Shown piece by piece: positions 40,128 through 49,338 of a DNA stretch of 49,746 bases (the first letter of the stretch is position 1; each line of letters begins with the position of its first letter). Location of the stretch: the NCBI RefSeq assembly GCF_018739885.1, contig NZ_JADOES010000041.1:1-49746 (forward strand). The letters run 5' to 3'. The position numbers and the translations under genes are program-made. The notes under the pieces are model-generated. The model did no database searches and was not told where the DNA came from. It saw only the letters and a list, made by a program, of their open reading frames with translations. The DNA comes from Leptothoe spongobia TAU-MAC 1115. Lineage in GTDB: Bacteria; Cyanobacteriota; Cyanobacteriia; Phormidesmidales; Phormidesmidaceae.

Positions 40128-41675
40128 ATGGGGCAGACAGAAATAGTTGTGATCGGGAGTGGCCTTGGCGGTCTATGTTGTGCTGCGCTGCTTGCTCGTT
40201 ATGGTTATGACGTTGTGGTGTGTGAGAGCCATAGTATTGCTGGGGGTGCGGCCCATGGGTTTGAGCGGGGAGGGTTTTTATTTGATTCTGGCCCATCGTT
40301 ATATTCGGGGTTGTCCTATAGTCCGTCTCCTAATCCGCTGCGACAGGTGTTGGATGCCATTGGTGAGGATGCTAATTGGATTAATTACGATACTTGGGGC
40401 TGTTGTCTGCCAGAAGGAGACTTTAAGACTATGGTTGGGGCGGAGCAGTTTTGTGATGTGCTTCACACATTACGAGGGACAGGTGCTGTGCAGGAGTGGC
40501 GTGATTTACAGCGGGTGATGCAGCCTTTGGGGGCGGCTGCGATCGCACTCCCCCCCGCTGCCATGCGTTTTGACCTGGGCGCTTTCCAAACCGTCGGACA
40601 TTTTTTACCCGCTCTCCTCAGGCAGGCCCCCCAGGTGGCTAAGCTCACGGGTCCCTTTAGCCACATTATGGATGGCGTAGTGCATGATGATTTTGCCCGT
40701 AACTGGTTAGACATGCTCTGTTTTTTGCTGTCTGGCCTACCGGCGGATGGAACCATTGCCGCCGAGGTGGCGTTTATGTTTGCGGACTGGTATCGCCCCG
40801 GCGTGCAGCTGGACTATCCTAAAGGCGGTAGTGCTTCCCTGGTAGCGGCGTTGGTGCGGGGAATGCAAAAGTATGGAGGTGAGCTAAAATTAAACGCTCA
40901 CATTGAAGAAATTTTGCTGGATGGCGATCGGTCAGTGGGGGTGCGATTGCGTCATGGAGAGACAATCATGGCGTCTAAAGCCGTGATCTCTAATGCGTCT
41001 ATTTGGGATACTTTAAAGTTGTTGCCGTCTCTCCCTTCAAGGCTACAGCGCTTTGTTGAAAAGCGTCAGGCTACCCCCGAGTGTGACAGCTTTATGCATT
41101 TGCATTTGGGTATTGATGTGACAGGCCTAGAGGATCTGGCCTGTCACTATATTGTTGTTAATGACTGGAGTCAGGGCATAAACGCGCCTCAAAATTTGGT
41201 GCTGATATCGATTCCATCGGTGTTAGATCCGGGGTTGGCTCCAGTGGGTAAGCATACGAGCCACGTCTACACGCCGGGTAATGAGCCCTATGGTGTCTGG
41301 GCTGGTCTTGATCGGCGTAGTGACGACTATGGTCAGCTCAAACAGCGGCGGGCTGAGGTGATGTGGCAGGCGTTAGAGCGGGTGATTCCGGATGTGCGAT
41401 CGCGCTGCGATATCACGATGGTAGGCACACCGCTGACCCATGGCCGATTTCTCCGACGCCATCATGGTTCCTATGGTCCTGCAATTCGGGCTGGGCAAGG
41501 TGTTTTTCCTGGACCACAAACGCCGGTGGAAAATTTGTGGTGTTGTGGTGATTCTACATTTCCTGGGATTGGTTTACCGGCGGTGGCAGCGAGTGGGATG
41601 GTTTTGGCGAATACGCTTGCTCCGGTGAGAAAACATAAGGCGATGCTGCGGGAAATTGGTGTTTTGAATATTTAG
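40128..41675 (+). CDS. FAD-dependent oxidoreductase of the CrtISO/phytoene desaturase family
   Basis: The 515-residue protein starts with the FAD dinucleotide-binding fold VIGSGLGGLCCAALLARYGY (residues about 8-27), then AGGAAHGFERGGF. It ends with the family signature GDSTFPGIGLPAVAASGMV. CrtISO-type enzymes isomerise or desaturate carotenoids, but the family also contains retinol saturases and oxidases of unknown substrates. It follows the deacetylase fusion gene by six bases, so they are in one operon. Whether the substrate is a carotenoid is uncertain; another lipophilic compound is possible. Confidence 0.88.
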   Translation: MGQTEIVVIGSGLGGLCCAALLARYGYDVVVCESHSIAGGAAHGFERGGFLFDSGPSLYSGLSYSPSPNPLRQVLDAIGEDANWINYDTWGCCLPEGDFKTMVGAEQFCDVLHTLRGTGAVQEWRDLQRVMQPLGAAAIALPPAAMRFDLGAFQTVGHFLPALLRQAPQVAKLTGPFSHIMDGVVHDDFARNWLDMLCFLLSGLPADGTIAAEVAFMFADWYRPGVQLDYPKGGSASLVAALVRGMQKYGGELKLNAHIEEILLDGDRSVGVRLRHGETIMASKAVISNASIWDTLKLLPSLPSRLQRFVEKRQATPECDSFMHLHLGIDVTGLEDLACHYIVVNDWSQGINAPQNLVLISIPSVLDPGLAPVGKHTSHVYTPGNEPYGVWAGLDRRSDDYGQLKQRRAEVMWQALERVIPDVRSRCDITMVGTPLTHGRFLRRHHGSYGPAIRAGQGVFPGPQTPVENLWCCGDSTFPGIGLPAVAASGMVLANTLAPVRKHKAMLREIGVLNI

Positions 41676-41866
41676 GAGGAGCAACCTTTATAAAATGCGA
41701 ACAAACTGTTTGATTGCTTAAAATCTGCTCCTAAAACCCTAGTTTTGGCGGCTTTGAGTCTAGTTTTGCCAAAAATGAACTTGTCAAGATGAGAGCATAT
41801 ATCCCCTCTGAGGAGTAGGGTCGTTTCGTATTTACCAGAGAAAATCTATGAGGTTTATTACTTAGT

Positions 41867-42193
41867 TCATCCTGGATCGAGATATAATCGGAGGGAATCA
41901 AAACCGGCTGCTTGGGGTCCCTCCGAGTTCCCCAAACCCCCATGGCTAGGGCCGGGAGGCCGCCCTAGAACCCAGCCTACTGGGTTATCCTCAATGGCAT
42001 AATAGGGGTTACGGCGGGGTCGATTAATCAAGTTATCGCATTGTTGTTTGGCACGACGTTGTTGGAAAATCTTTTTCATCGTAATTCCAAACAGTGGATA
42101 CGGATATTCTGGAGGGTGGACACGGCCCACCTCCAGGTAGAGCATGCCTTTCTTCAGATTTTCTGTCCGGACAATGAAATAGCCCTGCCTCAT
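41867..42193 (-). CDS. Unidentified 108-aa ORF
   Basis: From the ATG at 42193 the frame reads MRQGYFIVRTENLKKGMLYL with good codon use, many aromatics and a basic segment (MKKIFQQRRAKQQ), down to NPYYAIEDNPVGWVLGRP. The last 25 residues look less protein-like, so the true end may have been changed by a frameshift; a neighbouring frame continues to 41731. The plausible sequence also continues upstream of the ATG to a stop without a start codon (SLTLTANPIPP). No family is recognised and no ribosome site is clear. Confidence 0.4.
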   Translation of the reverse strand: MRQGYFIVRTENLKKGMLYLEVGRVHPPEYPYPLFGITMKKIFQQRRAKQQCDNLINRPRRNPYYAIEDNPVGWVLGRPPGPSHGGLGNSEGPQAAGFDSLRLYLDPG

Positions 42194-42280
42194 AGGAGGG
42201 ATTGGGTTGGCCGTTAGTGTAAGTGATCAAAACCTACCCCGCCTGACCGGTACTCTTTCCGAGAGGGGAGAAATCGAAAG

Positions 42281-43012
42281 GTGATTTCATCTTCAGCCTT
42301 TGGATATGAAATACTCGATGAAGTGATTGGAGCTGCATCTGTGACTTTACGCCTTTTTCTTGATACTGCTGATGTGATTGCCTGGGAAACCTGGCTGCCG
42401 GTGGGTATCTTTTATGGGGTTACTTCTAATCCGCTGTTGTTAGAACGGGCGCAGGTACCTTGTACGCTGGCTTCATTGACGGATTTGGCGACTAAAGCGT
42501 TTGAACTGGGTGCTAAGGAAGTCCAGCTACAAACTTGGGGAAATACAAAACACTCTTTCGTCACCAAGGGGAAGGCCCTGGCTGCCATTGATCCACGTAT
42601 TGTTGTCAAGGTACCTATTACTCGGCTGGGAACCGAAGCGGCGGCGACTTTGATCGAAGAGGGCGTGAGAGTGACTTTAACGGCTGTATATGAGGTGCCA
42701 CAAATTTTGATCGCGGCGGCTTTAGGTGTAGAGTATGCCGCTCCCTATCTGGGACGAATTAATGATGCCGGTGGAGAGGGTCGTGAAGCTCTAACGAGTA
42801 TGCAACAGGCTTTAAATGGTGTGAAAAGTTCCACTCGTATTCTTACGGCGAGCATTCGTGATGTTAGTGACATGACGTATTTAGCTGCCCAAGGTCTCGA
42901 TACATTTACCTTTGCTCCGCGTATTGCGGCGGCATTGTTTAGCAGTGAGCAAACGGCTGCAGCAACAGCGGCGTTTGAATTAGCTGCGGGCAGTGATGAT
43001 CATATCATGTAG
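42281..43012 (+). CDS. Transaldolase / fructose-6-phosphate aldolase-like protein
   Basis: The 243-residue TIM-barrel protein contains LRLFLDTADV (residues 23-32), GVTSNPLLL (46-54), VVKVPIT with the Schiff-base Lys110, and YLGRINDAGGEG. Its length fits the short TalC/FSA group, not the long transaldolases with fused glucose-6-phosphate isomerase. The likely reaction is transfer or cleavage of a dihydroxyacetone unit on a sugar phosphate, in the pentose phosphate pathway or an overlapping salvage route. The start used is a GTG at 42281 after an AG-rich ribosome site. The gene is convergent with the methyltransferase at 43031. Confidence 0.85.
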   Translation: MISSSAFGYEILDEVIGAASVTLRLFLDTADVIAWETWLPVGIFYGVTSNPLLLERAQVPCTLASLTDLATKAFELGAKEVQLQTWGNTKHSFVTKGKALAAIDPRIVVKVPITRLGTEAAATLIEEGVRVTLTAVYEVPQILIAAALGVEYAAPYLGRINDAGGEGREALTSMQQALNGVKSSTRILTASIRDVSDMTYLAAQGLDTFTFAPRIAAALFSSEQTAAATAAFELAAGSDDHIM

Positions 43013-43030
43013 GTTTTGTTCCAACAGAAA

Positions 43031-43939
43031 TTACTGAGCTTGCACCGAAAATGCTGCTTGGGCAACGCACATGATTGATTGAGCTGATGCTTTTTGGTTT
43101 GGCTGAATCCCAGATAACCATTGTGTAAGCTGATAATGCCATGGTATCTGCCCTAGATGACCTATCAAAACATCATCACCAACATTATGATTATGAGGGT
43201 AAAGACGTACTTGAAAACCTAAAGGAGCTAGAACCTGATTATATAGCTGAGGTGTAAGGCCATCACCTGGGTTAGCGTTATGTAGTTCTGTGGCCAGCCG
43301 CATGTTGATTTCTGTTCGAGAGCGGTAGCGTGAAAAGCGCATTAGCCAATACATAGGGACGCGGCGACGGACTTGATTAAGTAAAAGTCCCAGACCTTTA
43401 AGCTCCCAGGCGGTCTTTTGTGGATCTAAGTCTGTGATTAGTAGACCTCCTGGTTTAACCAAACGGGCGGCCTCGCTGAGGGTGCGCTCAATGTTATCAC
43501 AATGGTGTAATGTGGCGTTGAGGGTGACAATATCGGCAAACCCAGACTTAAGTGGTAGGTCTTGGGCGTCGGCTAGTAAAGGTGTATAGCCTAATTTCTG
43601 AGCATTTTTTAGGGCTTCGAGACTGATATCTACGCCAATCATGATGGCAGGGTTGCCGCCCATGGTTGCAAGTACGTGGCCAAGACCGCAGCCAATATCG
43701 ACAACAACTTTATCATCCCAGGATGGAATCACTTTTTGCCATCGACTTTTCCAAAAATGGTTATGGGTTTCTCGTTGAAAGTCTTTTTTGGCCCAAATGG
43801 GATGTCCAAAAAAGTAGGCATTTGCTAGCATGCCTTGGGTATAAATTAAGTGGGTGGCCACAGCTAGCTTGTCAGGTGAATACTGAATTTTGTCAGATAG
43901 ACAGTATTCTTTGAGAGAAAATTCGGATAGGCTGTGCAT
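43031..43939 (-). CDS. SAM-dependent methyltransferase in the glycosyltransferase cluster
   Basis: The 302-residue protein has the SAM site VVVDIGCGLGHVLATMGG (about residues 78-95). An acidic motif GVDISLEALKNA and NATLHHCDNIERTL (a Methyltransf_11 feature) follow. The next genes on the same strand are GT4 glycosyltransferases, so it may modify a glycan or its lipid carrier. The substrate cannot be read from the sequence. It is separated from the upstream gene by about 110 bases. Confidence 0.88.
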   Translation of the reverse strand: MHSLSEFSLKEYCLSDKIQYSPDKLAVATHLIYTQGMLANAYFFGHPIWAKKDFQRETHNHFWKSRWQKVIPSWDDKVVVDIGCGLGHVLATMGGNPAIMIGVDISLEALKNAQKLGYTPLLADAQDLPLKSGFADIVTLNATLHHCDNIERTLSEAARLVKPGGLLITDLDPQKTAWELKGLGLLLNQVRRRVPMYWLMRFSRYRSRTEINMRLATELHNANPGDGLTPQLYNQVLAPLGFQVRLYPHNHNVGDDVLIGHLGQIPWHYQLTQWLSGIQPNQKASAQSIMCVAQAAFSVQAQ

Positions 43940-44050
43940 GCTGCCTGGAAGTTAGGTAAGTTATTTCCCTGATGCTTTTAGAAAATTGCATCAGATGCTC
44001 ATACCTTAGTTCCCTGGGCAGCTGGTTTAGTTTTTTTAAGACATGGTTCT

Positions 44051-45211
44051 TCAATGAACTTTGATTGATTGGTTAAGTAATTGATTAAGTCGTAAGTTTA
44101 CGGATCTCAAATCAAATTTAGAAGATGCTTGGGTTTGAGCCTGGTGTGCACATTGTTTGGCCTGTGTAGGATGATTCTGACAGGTGTTAATAATATCAGC
44201 TAGTTTTCGAGCGTTTCCAGGTGGTGTTAACCAGCCAGTTTGACCATGGTCAATTAGTTCGGTGGCTCCGCCAGCCGCAGCCGCAACTATAGGAGTCCCG
44301 CACAGCATGGCTTCAACAATGACTCGACCGAAGGGTTCGGGAGAAGTGGATGTGTGAGTGACTAAATCGCAGGCTGTCATGAGTTGAGGAATATCGGAGC
44401 GAAAGCCTAGAAATTTAACTCGATGCTCTAGATTAAGTGCAGTAACCTGTTGATGTAACTGTTGAACATAGTCTTGCTCTCCAAATAGTGCATCTCCAAC
44501 TAGCAATGCGATGACATTGTCCGGGCAGTGTTGGAGAGCTTCTATCAATATATGTTGACCTTTCCAAGGGGAGAGGCGACTGAAGTGTCCGACTAGAAAT
44601 GGGATTTTTTTATCTGTAGGAGCTAGTTGCTTTCGGAAATCTTCTCGCTCTGAATCGTCCAGACAGGTAGTATAGGTTTTTGGGTGAAAACCGTTGTACA
44701 CCACATGGATATGATCAGGTCGTCCTCCTGCCTGGATAAAGGCATTACGGCTGGCGTCTGAATTCGCAATGACAAGGGCTGCTTGGTTGGCCAGTGTAAT
44801 AATAATGCGGCGATTTGTAGTGCTAAAGTGATCTGGAGAGACGATGTCGTGGAGATGATAGACGAAGGGACGACGACTGAGGAAGCTTGCCAGTGCTCCT
44901 ACGACTAGAGCTTTTTGGGTATTTGCATAGATCAGATCGTACTTCTTGCTGAGTTTAGCAGCTTTGGTGACTAGGGGTATTAGTTGATTGAGACTTTTGA
45001 ACCCCGTCAACAAACCACTAGCTTTTTGAACTGCGAGAGTTTGATTGGTAAGAATCTCAACAGGAATATTGAACTGACGCAGGTGCTCGGGAAAAGTGCC
45101 TTCGGTAAAGATGCCGACGAGACTGGTGGAGCTAAACTGTTGGGCGATATCAGCAAGACAGAGTTCGGCTCCGCCCAGTTTGTTGCTTTGATCAAGAAAG
45201 AGAATTCGCAT
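44051..45211 (-). CDS. GT4-family glycosyltransferase 1
   Basis: The 386-residue GT-B enzyme has the N-terminal LGGAELCLADIA segment, VYNGF at the domain junction, and the C-terminal donor-binding motif EPFGRVIVEAMLCGTPIVAA with the E-x7-E pattern. It belongs to the retaining GT4 group, which builds capsular, lipopolysaccharide or exopolysaccharide chains. It is followed by a methyltransferase and preceded by two more GT4 genes in the same direction, with about 60 bases to the next. Confidence 0.9.
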   Translation of the reverse strand: MRILFLDQSNKLGGAELCLADIAQQFSSTSLVGIFTEGTFPEHLRQFNIPVEILTNQTLAVQKASGLLTGFKSLNQLIPLVTKAAKLSKKYDLIYANTQKALVVGALASFLSRRPFVYHLHDIVSPDHFSTTNRRIIITLANQAALVIANSDASRNAFIQAGGRPDHIHVVYNGFHPKTYTTCLDDSEREDFRKQLAPTDKKIPFLVGHFSRLSPWKGQHILIEALQHCPDNVIALLVGDALFGEQDYVQQLHQQVTALNLEHRVKFLGFRSDIPQLMTACDLVTHTSTSPEPFGRVIVEAMLCGTPIVAAAAGGATELIDHGQTGWLTPPGNARKLADIINTCQNHPTQAKQCAHQAQTQASSKFDLRSVNLRLNQLLNQSIKVH

Positions 45212-45275
45212 TTTGTCGACTTGATTAGATAGAGTAGTTGTTGTTAAACAGATTCTGAGCGAAGAGGAGAGATTC

Positions 45276-46349
45276 TTAACGTGTCAGTTCCTGGTATATT
45301 GCTAATGTTTCCTGGCAAACACGATGAGCATCTAATTTTTTTAGATTTTGTTGAGACATCTGTTGCCAGTGAGCTAAATATTTTTTGTTTGTTAACAGTC
45401 TGATGAGAGCTTTCGCAAAAGAATTACTGTTATGAGGTGAAATTAATAATCCTGCTTGTCCATTATCGAGTGCTTCTGGAATACCATCTACTCGATTGGC
45501 AACAATGGCACAACCGGCCTCACGTGCCTCTGAAAGGACTAATCCAAAAGCCTCATGTCTTGAGGGTAAGACGAATGCATCTGTTGAACGCAAGTATCGC
45601 CACGGTTCGGGTTGAAATCCTTCAAAGTGGATGCGATGAGCAAAGGGGCTTGCTTTGGCCTGGGTCTCAAACTGATGTCGGTCGGGGCCATCACCAACCA
45701 GATAAAGATTTGCAGTTGGGATAGCCTGCGCGACTTGATTAAATTCTGTAATAAGTTCTGCAATGCCCTTGCGATGATAAAGCCCGGCTACAGTGACAAT
45801 TGCGGGACGCTTCAGGGAAACGGGAGTATAGCTTTGCAGTGGTGGCTGTCTTGGACTACCGATGGTGCCATTATGAACGACCCTGAACTTGTGTTGAGGG
45901 ATGCCCCGATTTTGCATTTTTGTCGCTACAGCGTGACTGACTGCAATCACTTGATCTGCTAGCCCCATGAGGATGGCACTATGTTGAAAATCACTATGCA
46001 CTGTGGAGACTAGACGATAATTTGATTTAAATTGCAATGCTTTGGCGAGTACTATACCGGTCATCATGTGCGCGTGCACAATTGTTGGTTGAAAGTCTTT
46101 GATGATTTTTCGGTAGCGCCATACGGCAGCTAAAAGCTTATGGGGAGTTCTGGTTTGATCGAGACTAAACTGTTGTACTGAGTATTGTTTGAGCAAAGAC
46201 CCATAGTCTTGGACGCCATTTTTCGGGGGACCAGCCGCTACGGCGACTGTATGGCCTGATTGACGTTGTAGGCAGGCCAGATCGATTGCTACATTCACAA
46301 TACCGTTGCCCAGATTACAACTATCGTTGAGTAAATGTAGAATTCGCAT
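45276..46349 (-). CDS. GT4-family glycosyltransferase 2
   Basis: The likely start is the ATG at 46349 (MRILHLLNDSCNLGNGIVNV), giving 357 residues; the frame extends upstream inside the next gene. The C-terminal domain has VVHNGTIG, then FVLPSRHEAFGLVLSEAREAGCAIV with the E-x7-E motif. It is close to the preceding glycosyltransferase gene, whose stop is at 46360, and is surely cotranscribed with it. Confidence 0.9.
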   Translation of the reverse strand: MRILHLLNDSCNLGNGIVNVAIDLACLQRQSGHTVAVAAGPPKNGVQDYGSLLKQYSVQQFSLDQTRTPHKLLAAVWRYRKIIKDFQPTIVHAHMMTGIVLAKALQFKSNYRLVSTVHSDFQHSAILMGLADQVIAVSHAVATKMQNRGIPQHKFRVVHNGTIGSPRQPPLQSYTPVSLKRPAIVTVAGLYHRKGIAELITEFNQVAQAIPTANLYLVGDGPDRHQFETQAKASPFAHRIHFEGFQPEPWRYLRSTDAFVLPSRHEAFGLVLSEAREAGCAIVANRVDGIPEALDNGQAGLLISPHNSNSFAKALIRLLTNKKYLAHWQQMSQQNLKKLDAHRVCQETLAIYQELTR

Positions 46350-46359
46350 CTTTGTGGTG

Positions 46360-47505
46360 TCAGTGTGACTGCAGTAAGACCTGTTTAACTTGCTCTGCAA
46401 TGGTGAGCCAACTAAACCGAGTAGTTGCATAGTCTTGGCAATCCTCACGGTTGGGTAACTGGATCTTGTCGGTGAGGATAGCTTTTAGGGTAGTGGCGAT
46501 AGCCTGCTCATTAGGAGAATCAGTAATCAGTGCGGGAGAGAAGTCACGGATTACTTCAGGCATACCACCTACGGGGGTGCAAAGTACTGGCGTGCCACTT
46601 GCTAGGGACTCAAGCAGTACTAGGCCAAATCCTTCTAAAGACTGACTGGGCATAATTGTCAAGTCGGCTGCCTGATAGGCAATTGGGAGAGCCTCGTCAG
46701 GGAGAAAGCCCAGGAATTTGACAGAGTTGTTGAGGCTGAGTTCAATGGTTTGCTTTTCTAAGGTATCTCTTAGGGGACCTTTGCCAGCAATAGCCAGCCA
46801 GAGATCGTATTTCTCTGCTTTGAGCTGAGAGATCGCATTAAGTAGCTTATCGAGTCCCATGCGGTGTACTAACCGTCTGGGGGTAAATATAATAAAGCGA
46901 TCTTGGGGCCAGCCCAATTTTTCTCTCGCTTCTTGACGAGATAGATTTTTTTGAAATTTTTGGGTATCTACGCCCCCAGGAATGATGTGGATTTTATCCC
47001 AGGGGATGTGGTATTCCTGGTGCAAGATCTGACCAAAGGCTTTGCTAAGGACGATGAAGCGATCGCAACGGCTATAGACTTTCTGCTCCATTTGTTTTTT
47101 AAACCACACGCTGAGCTTGCTATCTCCTTCTTGCCGACTTTCAATGGCCCAGGGACCGTGAAAGGTACAAGTCACTGGGACATCCTTTGGCAGATTAGGA
47201 ATAGCCGCTAACCCATAGAGTGCAAAATGTAGGTTAATGGCGTCTGGTTTAGACGAAATCAGAGAGTGACTGTTTCTGTAGGCCGAATACAGACGATGGC
47301 CCAGGGAAGCAGTTGGTTCAGCCAGATTTTTTAATTGGATCGATGAAGTTTTTGTGCTCGTAGGCAACCCGATACCAAATAGATCGATCTGGGTTTCTGA
47401 TTTAACCAGGGTGTGAACAAGTTCATAGATATAGCGGTCGAGTCCACCGGGCTTGTCAGGAAACCAATTATTGCCCAATATAGCAATTTTTGTAGGAGGA
47501 TGCAT
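46360..47505 (-). CDS. GT4-family glycosyltransferase 3
   Basis: The 381-residue protein begins MHPPTKIAILGNNWFPDKPG, followed by GLDRYIYELV. The C-terminal donor domain contains PGGVDTQKF and IMPSQSLEGFGLVLLESLAS. It resembles PimA/WbaZ-type enzymes that use GDP- or UDP-sugars. It is the first of three linked GT4 genes, suggesting stepwise assembly of an oligosaccharide. No flippase or polymerase is present in the window. Confidence 0.9.
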   Translation of the reverse strand: MHPPTKIAILGNNWFPDKPGGLDRYIYELVHTLVKSETQIDLFGIGLPTSTKTSSIQLKNLAEPTASLGHRLYSAYRNSHSLISSKPDAINLHFALYGLAAIPNLPKDVPVTCTFHGPWAIESRQEGDSKLSVWFKKQMEQKVYSRCDRFIVLSKAFGQILHQEYHIPWDKIHIIPGGVDTQKFQKNLSRQEAREKLGWPQDRFIIFTPRRLVHRMGLDKLLNAISQLKAEKYDLWLAIAGKGPLRDTLEKQTIELSLNNSVKFLGFLPDEALPIAYQAADLTIMPSQSLEGFGLVLLESLASGTPVLCTPVGGMPEVIRDFSPALITDSPNEQAIATTLKAILTDKIQLPNREDCQDYATTRFSWLTIAEQVKQVLLQSH

Positions 47506-47599
47506 AAATTTTAAGATAATTAGGCAACATCGATATTGATGTCTTTACTACATGCCTATGGAGTAAGTACCTAAAACCTAATACGCCTCCTTCAGCCTT

Positions 47600-48382
47600 T
47601 TAACCGGATAATCGCCCTGTTTGCATTACAATTTCTTTAGAGGATTCATTTAGTCTGACAACAGACATTGCCCGTGGTTGGAAACGTCCAATTAATGCGT
47701 AGCTGACTAAACCAACATATTCTCGAAGAGCCAATGCAGTTTTCTCGATAGCGGGCAAAGAAGACGGAACCTGGACAGGGTAGGGAATGGTTTCAAAACC
47801 AAAGCTACGGAAAGTCAAAACTGAGCGTAGCATGTGGGGCTGATCTGTGACTAAAATGATGCGACTCGCACCGATGCTTTGAAGTAGTTCAAATGAATGT
47901 ATAGCATTTTCTTCAGTTGTGCGGGCTTCTGGCTCTATCAATTGAACATTTAGAGGTATGCCTAGCTGAATAAGCTGAGTAGACAGACGAGGTGCCTCTC
48001 CACGTCCTGTGGTTAGAATGGTCGGTGCACGATGAGCTTTCCATAGGTTTGCAGCAGCCTGGGCTCGTTCCTGCTCAGCTAAGGGACCACGACCTAGAAC
48101 AACGATCGCATCAGCGCTCTGTCCAATATCTGGTAACAAGAATAGGGTGAGTCCCCTTGTGGCAACAGTTGCACCGAGGGGAGAGATCAGCAATAGATAT
48201 GTAGCACCAAGAGAACAGATACTACGCAGTAATATAGGTTTCTTATAGGGTGAAACCTTAAGACAAAGGGCCATCAGCCCGATTAGCAATAAGGGTAGTA
48301 GAACCCGTCTGGGATCAGTGAACCAATTTAATAAAGCGTACTTTAGCTGGCTCCACTGGTGTAAATGTAAAATCAACGACAT
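47600..48382 (-). CDS. YdcF-family (DUF218) membrane protein
   Basis: The 260-residue protein has two hydrophobic N-terminal segments (about residues 28-44 and 52-78), then the DUF218 domain. This starts with DAIVVLGRGP and contains TILTTGRGEA, EARTTEENAIHS and RIILVTDQPHMLRS. DUF218 proteins such as ElyC/SanA affect cell-envelope integrity and lipid-carrier use. It is upstream of the glycosyltransferases on the same strand with about 95 bases between. The product is probably anchored in the membrane with the domain outside. Confidence 0.88.
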   Translation of the reverse strand: MSLILHLHQWSQLKYALLNWFTDPRRVLLPLLLIGLMALCLKVSPYKKPILLRSICSLGATYLLLISPLGATVATRGLTLFLLPDIGQSADAIVVLGRGPLAEQERAQAAANLWKAHRAPTILTTGRGEAPRLSTQLIQLGIPLNVQLIEPEARTTEENAIHSFELLQSIGASRIILVTDQPHMLRSVLTFRSFGFETIPYPVQVPSSLPAIEKTALALREYVGLVSYALIGRFQPRAMSVVRLNESSKEIVMQTGRLSG

Positions 48383-48532
48383 AAATCTGGTAGAGCAACT
48401 GAGATATTGCTTTCCAGTTTACGTTATGCACCATAAAGAATCATTAAAGATGCTGGATTGATTGTCAGAGTATAGATTTCAGCTATCCAATAGCAATCAA
48501 GTAGCTAGTGAGTAATGCTGTTATCTAGGCTA

Positions 48533-48566
48533 CTAAACCTAGTAGAGCGTCCCCTACTAGGTTTAG
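48533..48566. repeat. 13-bp-stem hairpin between the PTPA-CTERM and YdcF genes
   Basis: CTAAACCTAGTAG pairs with CTACTAGGTTTAG around an eight-base loop. A partial extra copy (AAACCTACTAG) lies at about 48580. No U-run follows on the minus strand, so its use as a terminator is doubtful. Confidence 0.6.
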
Positions 48567-48732
48567 CTACATGGAGTCAAACCTACTAGAAAAGTGATGA
48601 GGCAATAACGATGGGACAAAATCGTTACTCAAACTCTCTTGAATTTGCGAACATCTGAACTGTATAGTTCCTGAAAGGGGCAACAGGGACTGATACCTCA
48701 GAGTATAGTCTTGATTGCCTATTCTTGAGAAT

Positions 48733-49338
48733 TCAACTTTCTTCGGCCAGGTTTGATTTTTGATTACGCTGACGCACAATTCCTAATCCCAAGCTTAGTA
48801 ATCCTGGTAACAGGGCCGGTGTCGGGATCTGTTGTGTTGCCAGATTTAGCGTAAATCCATCGGAATCTAATAAGCTTTGGGATGTCAAAACCCCTAGTGC
48901 GATTGATTCTTCACCAAATTGGAAAACACCCTCGATGTCCTGTGCAAGCAGAACAGTAACAAAATCATTATCGACGAGAGTTTCAATGGTTGCTGATGTC
49001 AAATTGAACACCAGTGAGTTGCTTTCCCCTTCAAGGATAACCGTCCCAAAATTAACGAACGGCGTGATTGTACCGAGAGTTGTTGTGGGAGGTGTCAAAG
49101 TGATATCTTCGATGTCGACTATATCACCTACTAGAGGTGCAAAGCTGCCAGTTGCATCTTGAACCTCAGCGCCATCAAAATCAATTAAAGTATCGCTGAG
49201 ATTGAAATTACCAAAGGTTTCGAGATCGATAGAACCAGATAATTGTGAAGCATGAGCTGGATTAGCAGACACTAAAGCACTGACGGCCAAAGCCGTAGCG
49301 ACTGCTGCCGCTTGTGGAGTTAAATTCTTAAAGTTCAT
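48733..49338 (-). CDS. PTPA-CTERM (PEP-CTERM-like) sorted surface protein
   Basis: The 201-residue protein has a signal peptide (AAAVATALAVSALVSANPAHA) and a middle rich in Thr, Val, Ile and Asp but without recognised domains. At the C-terminus the sorting signal is PTPALLPGLLSLGLG (from residue 172), a short hydrophobic stretch and a basic RQRNQK. This is the PTPA variant of PEP-CTERM signals, processed by an exosortase, common in cyanobacteria. Its placement beside glycosyltransferases and YdcF fits the general association of PEP-CTERM proteins with exopolysaccharide genes. No exosortase is in the window. Confidence 0.88.
   Translation of the reverse strand: MNFKNLTPQAAAVATALAVSALVSANPAHASQLSGSIDLETFGNFNLSDTLIDFDGAEVQDATGSFAPLVGDIVDIEDITLTPPTTTLGTITPFVNFGTVILEGESNSLVFNLTSATIETLVDNDFVTVLLAQDIEGVFQFGEESIALGVLTSQSLLDSDGFTLNLATQQIPTPALLPGLLSLGLGIVRQRNQKSNLAEES

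Noticed and set aside
48567..48779. Minus-strand 70-aa ORF before the YdcF gene
   Set aside because: It overlaps the end of the PTPA-CTERM gene, has no ribosome site and no protein-like features.
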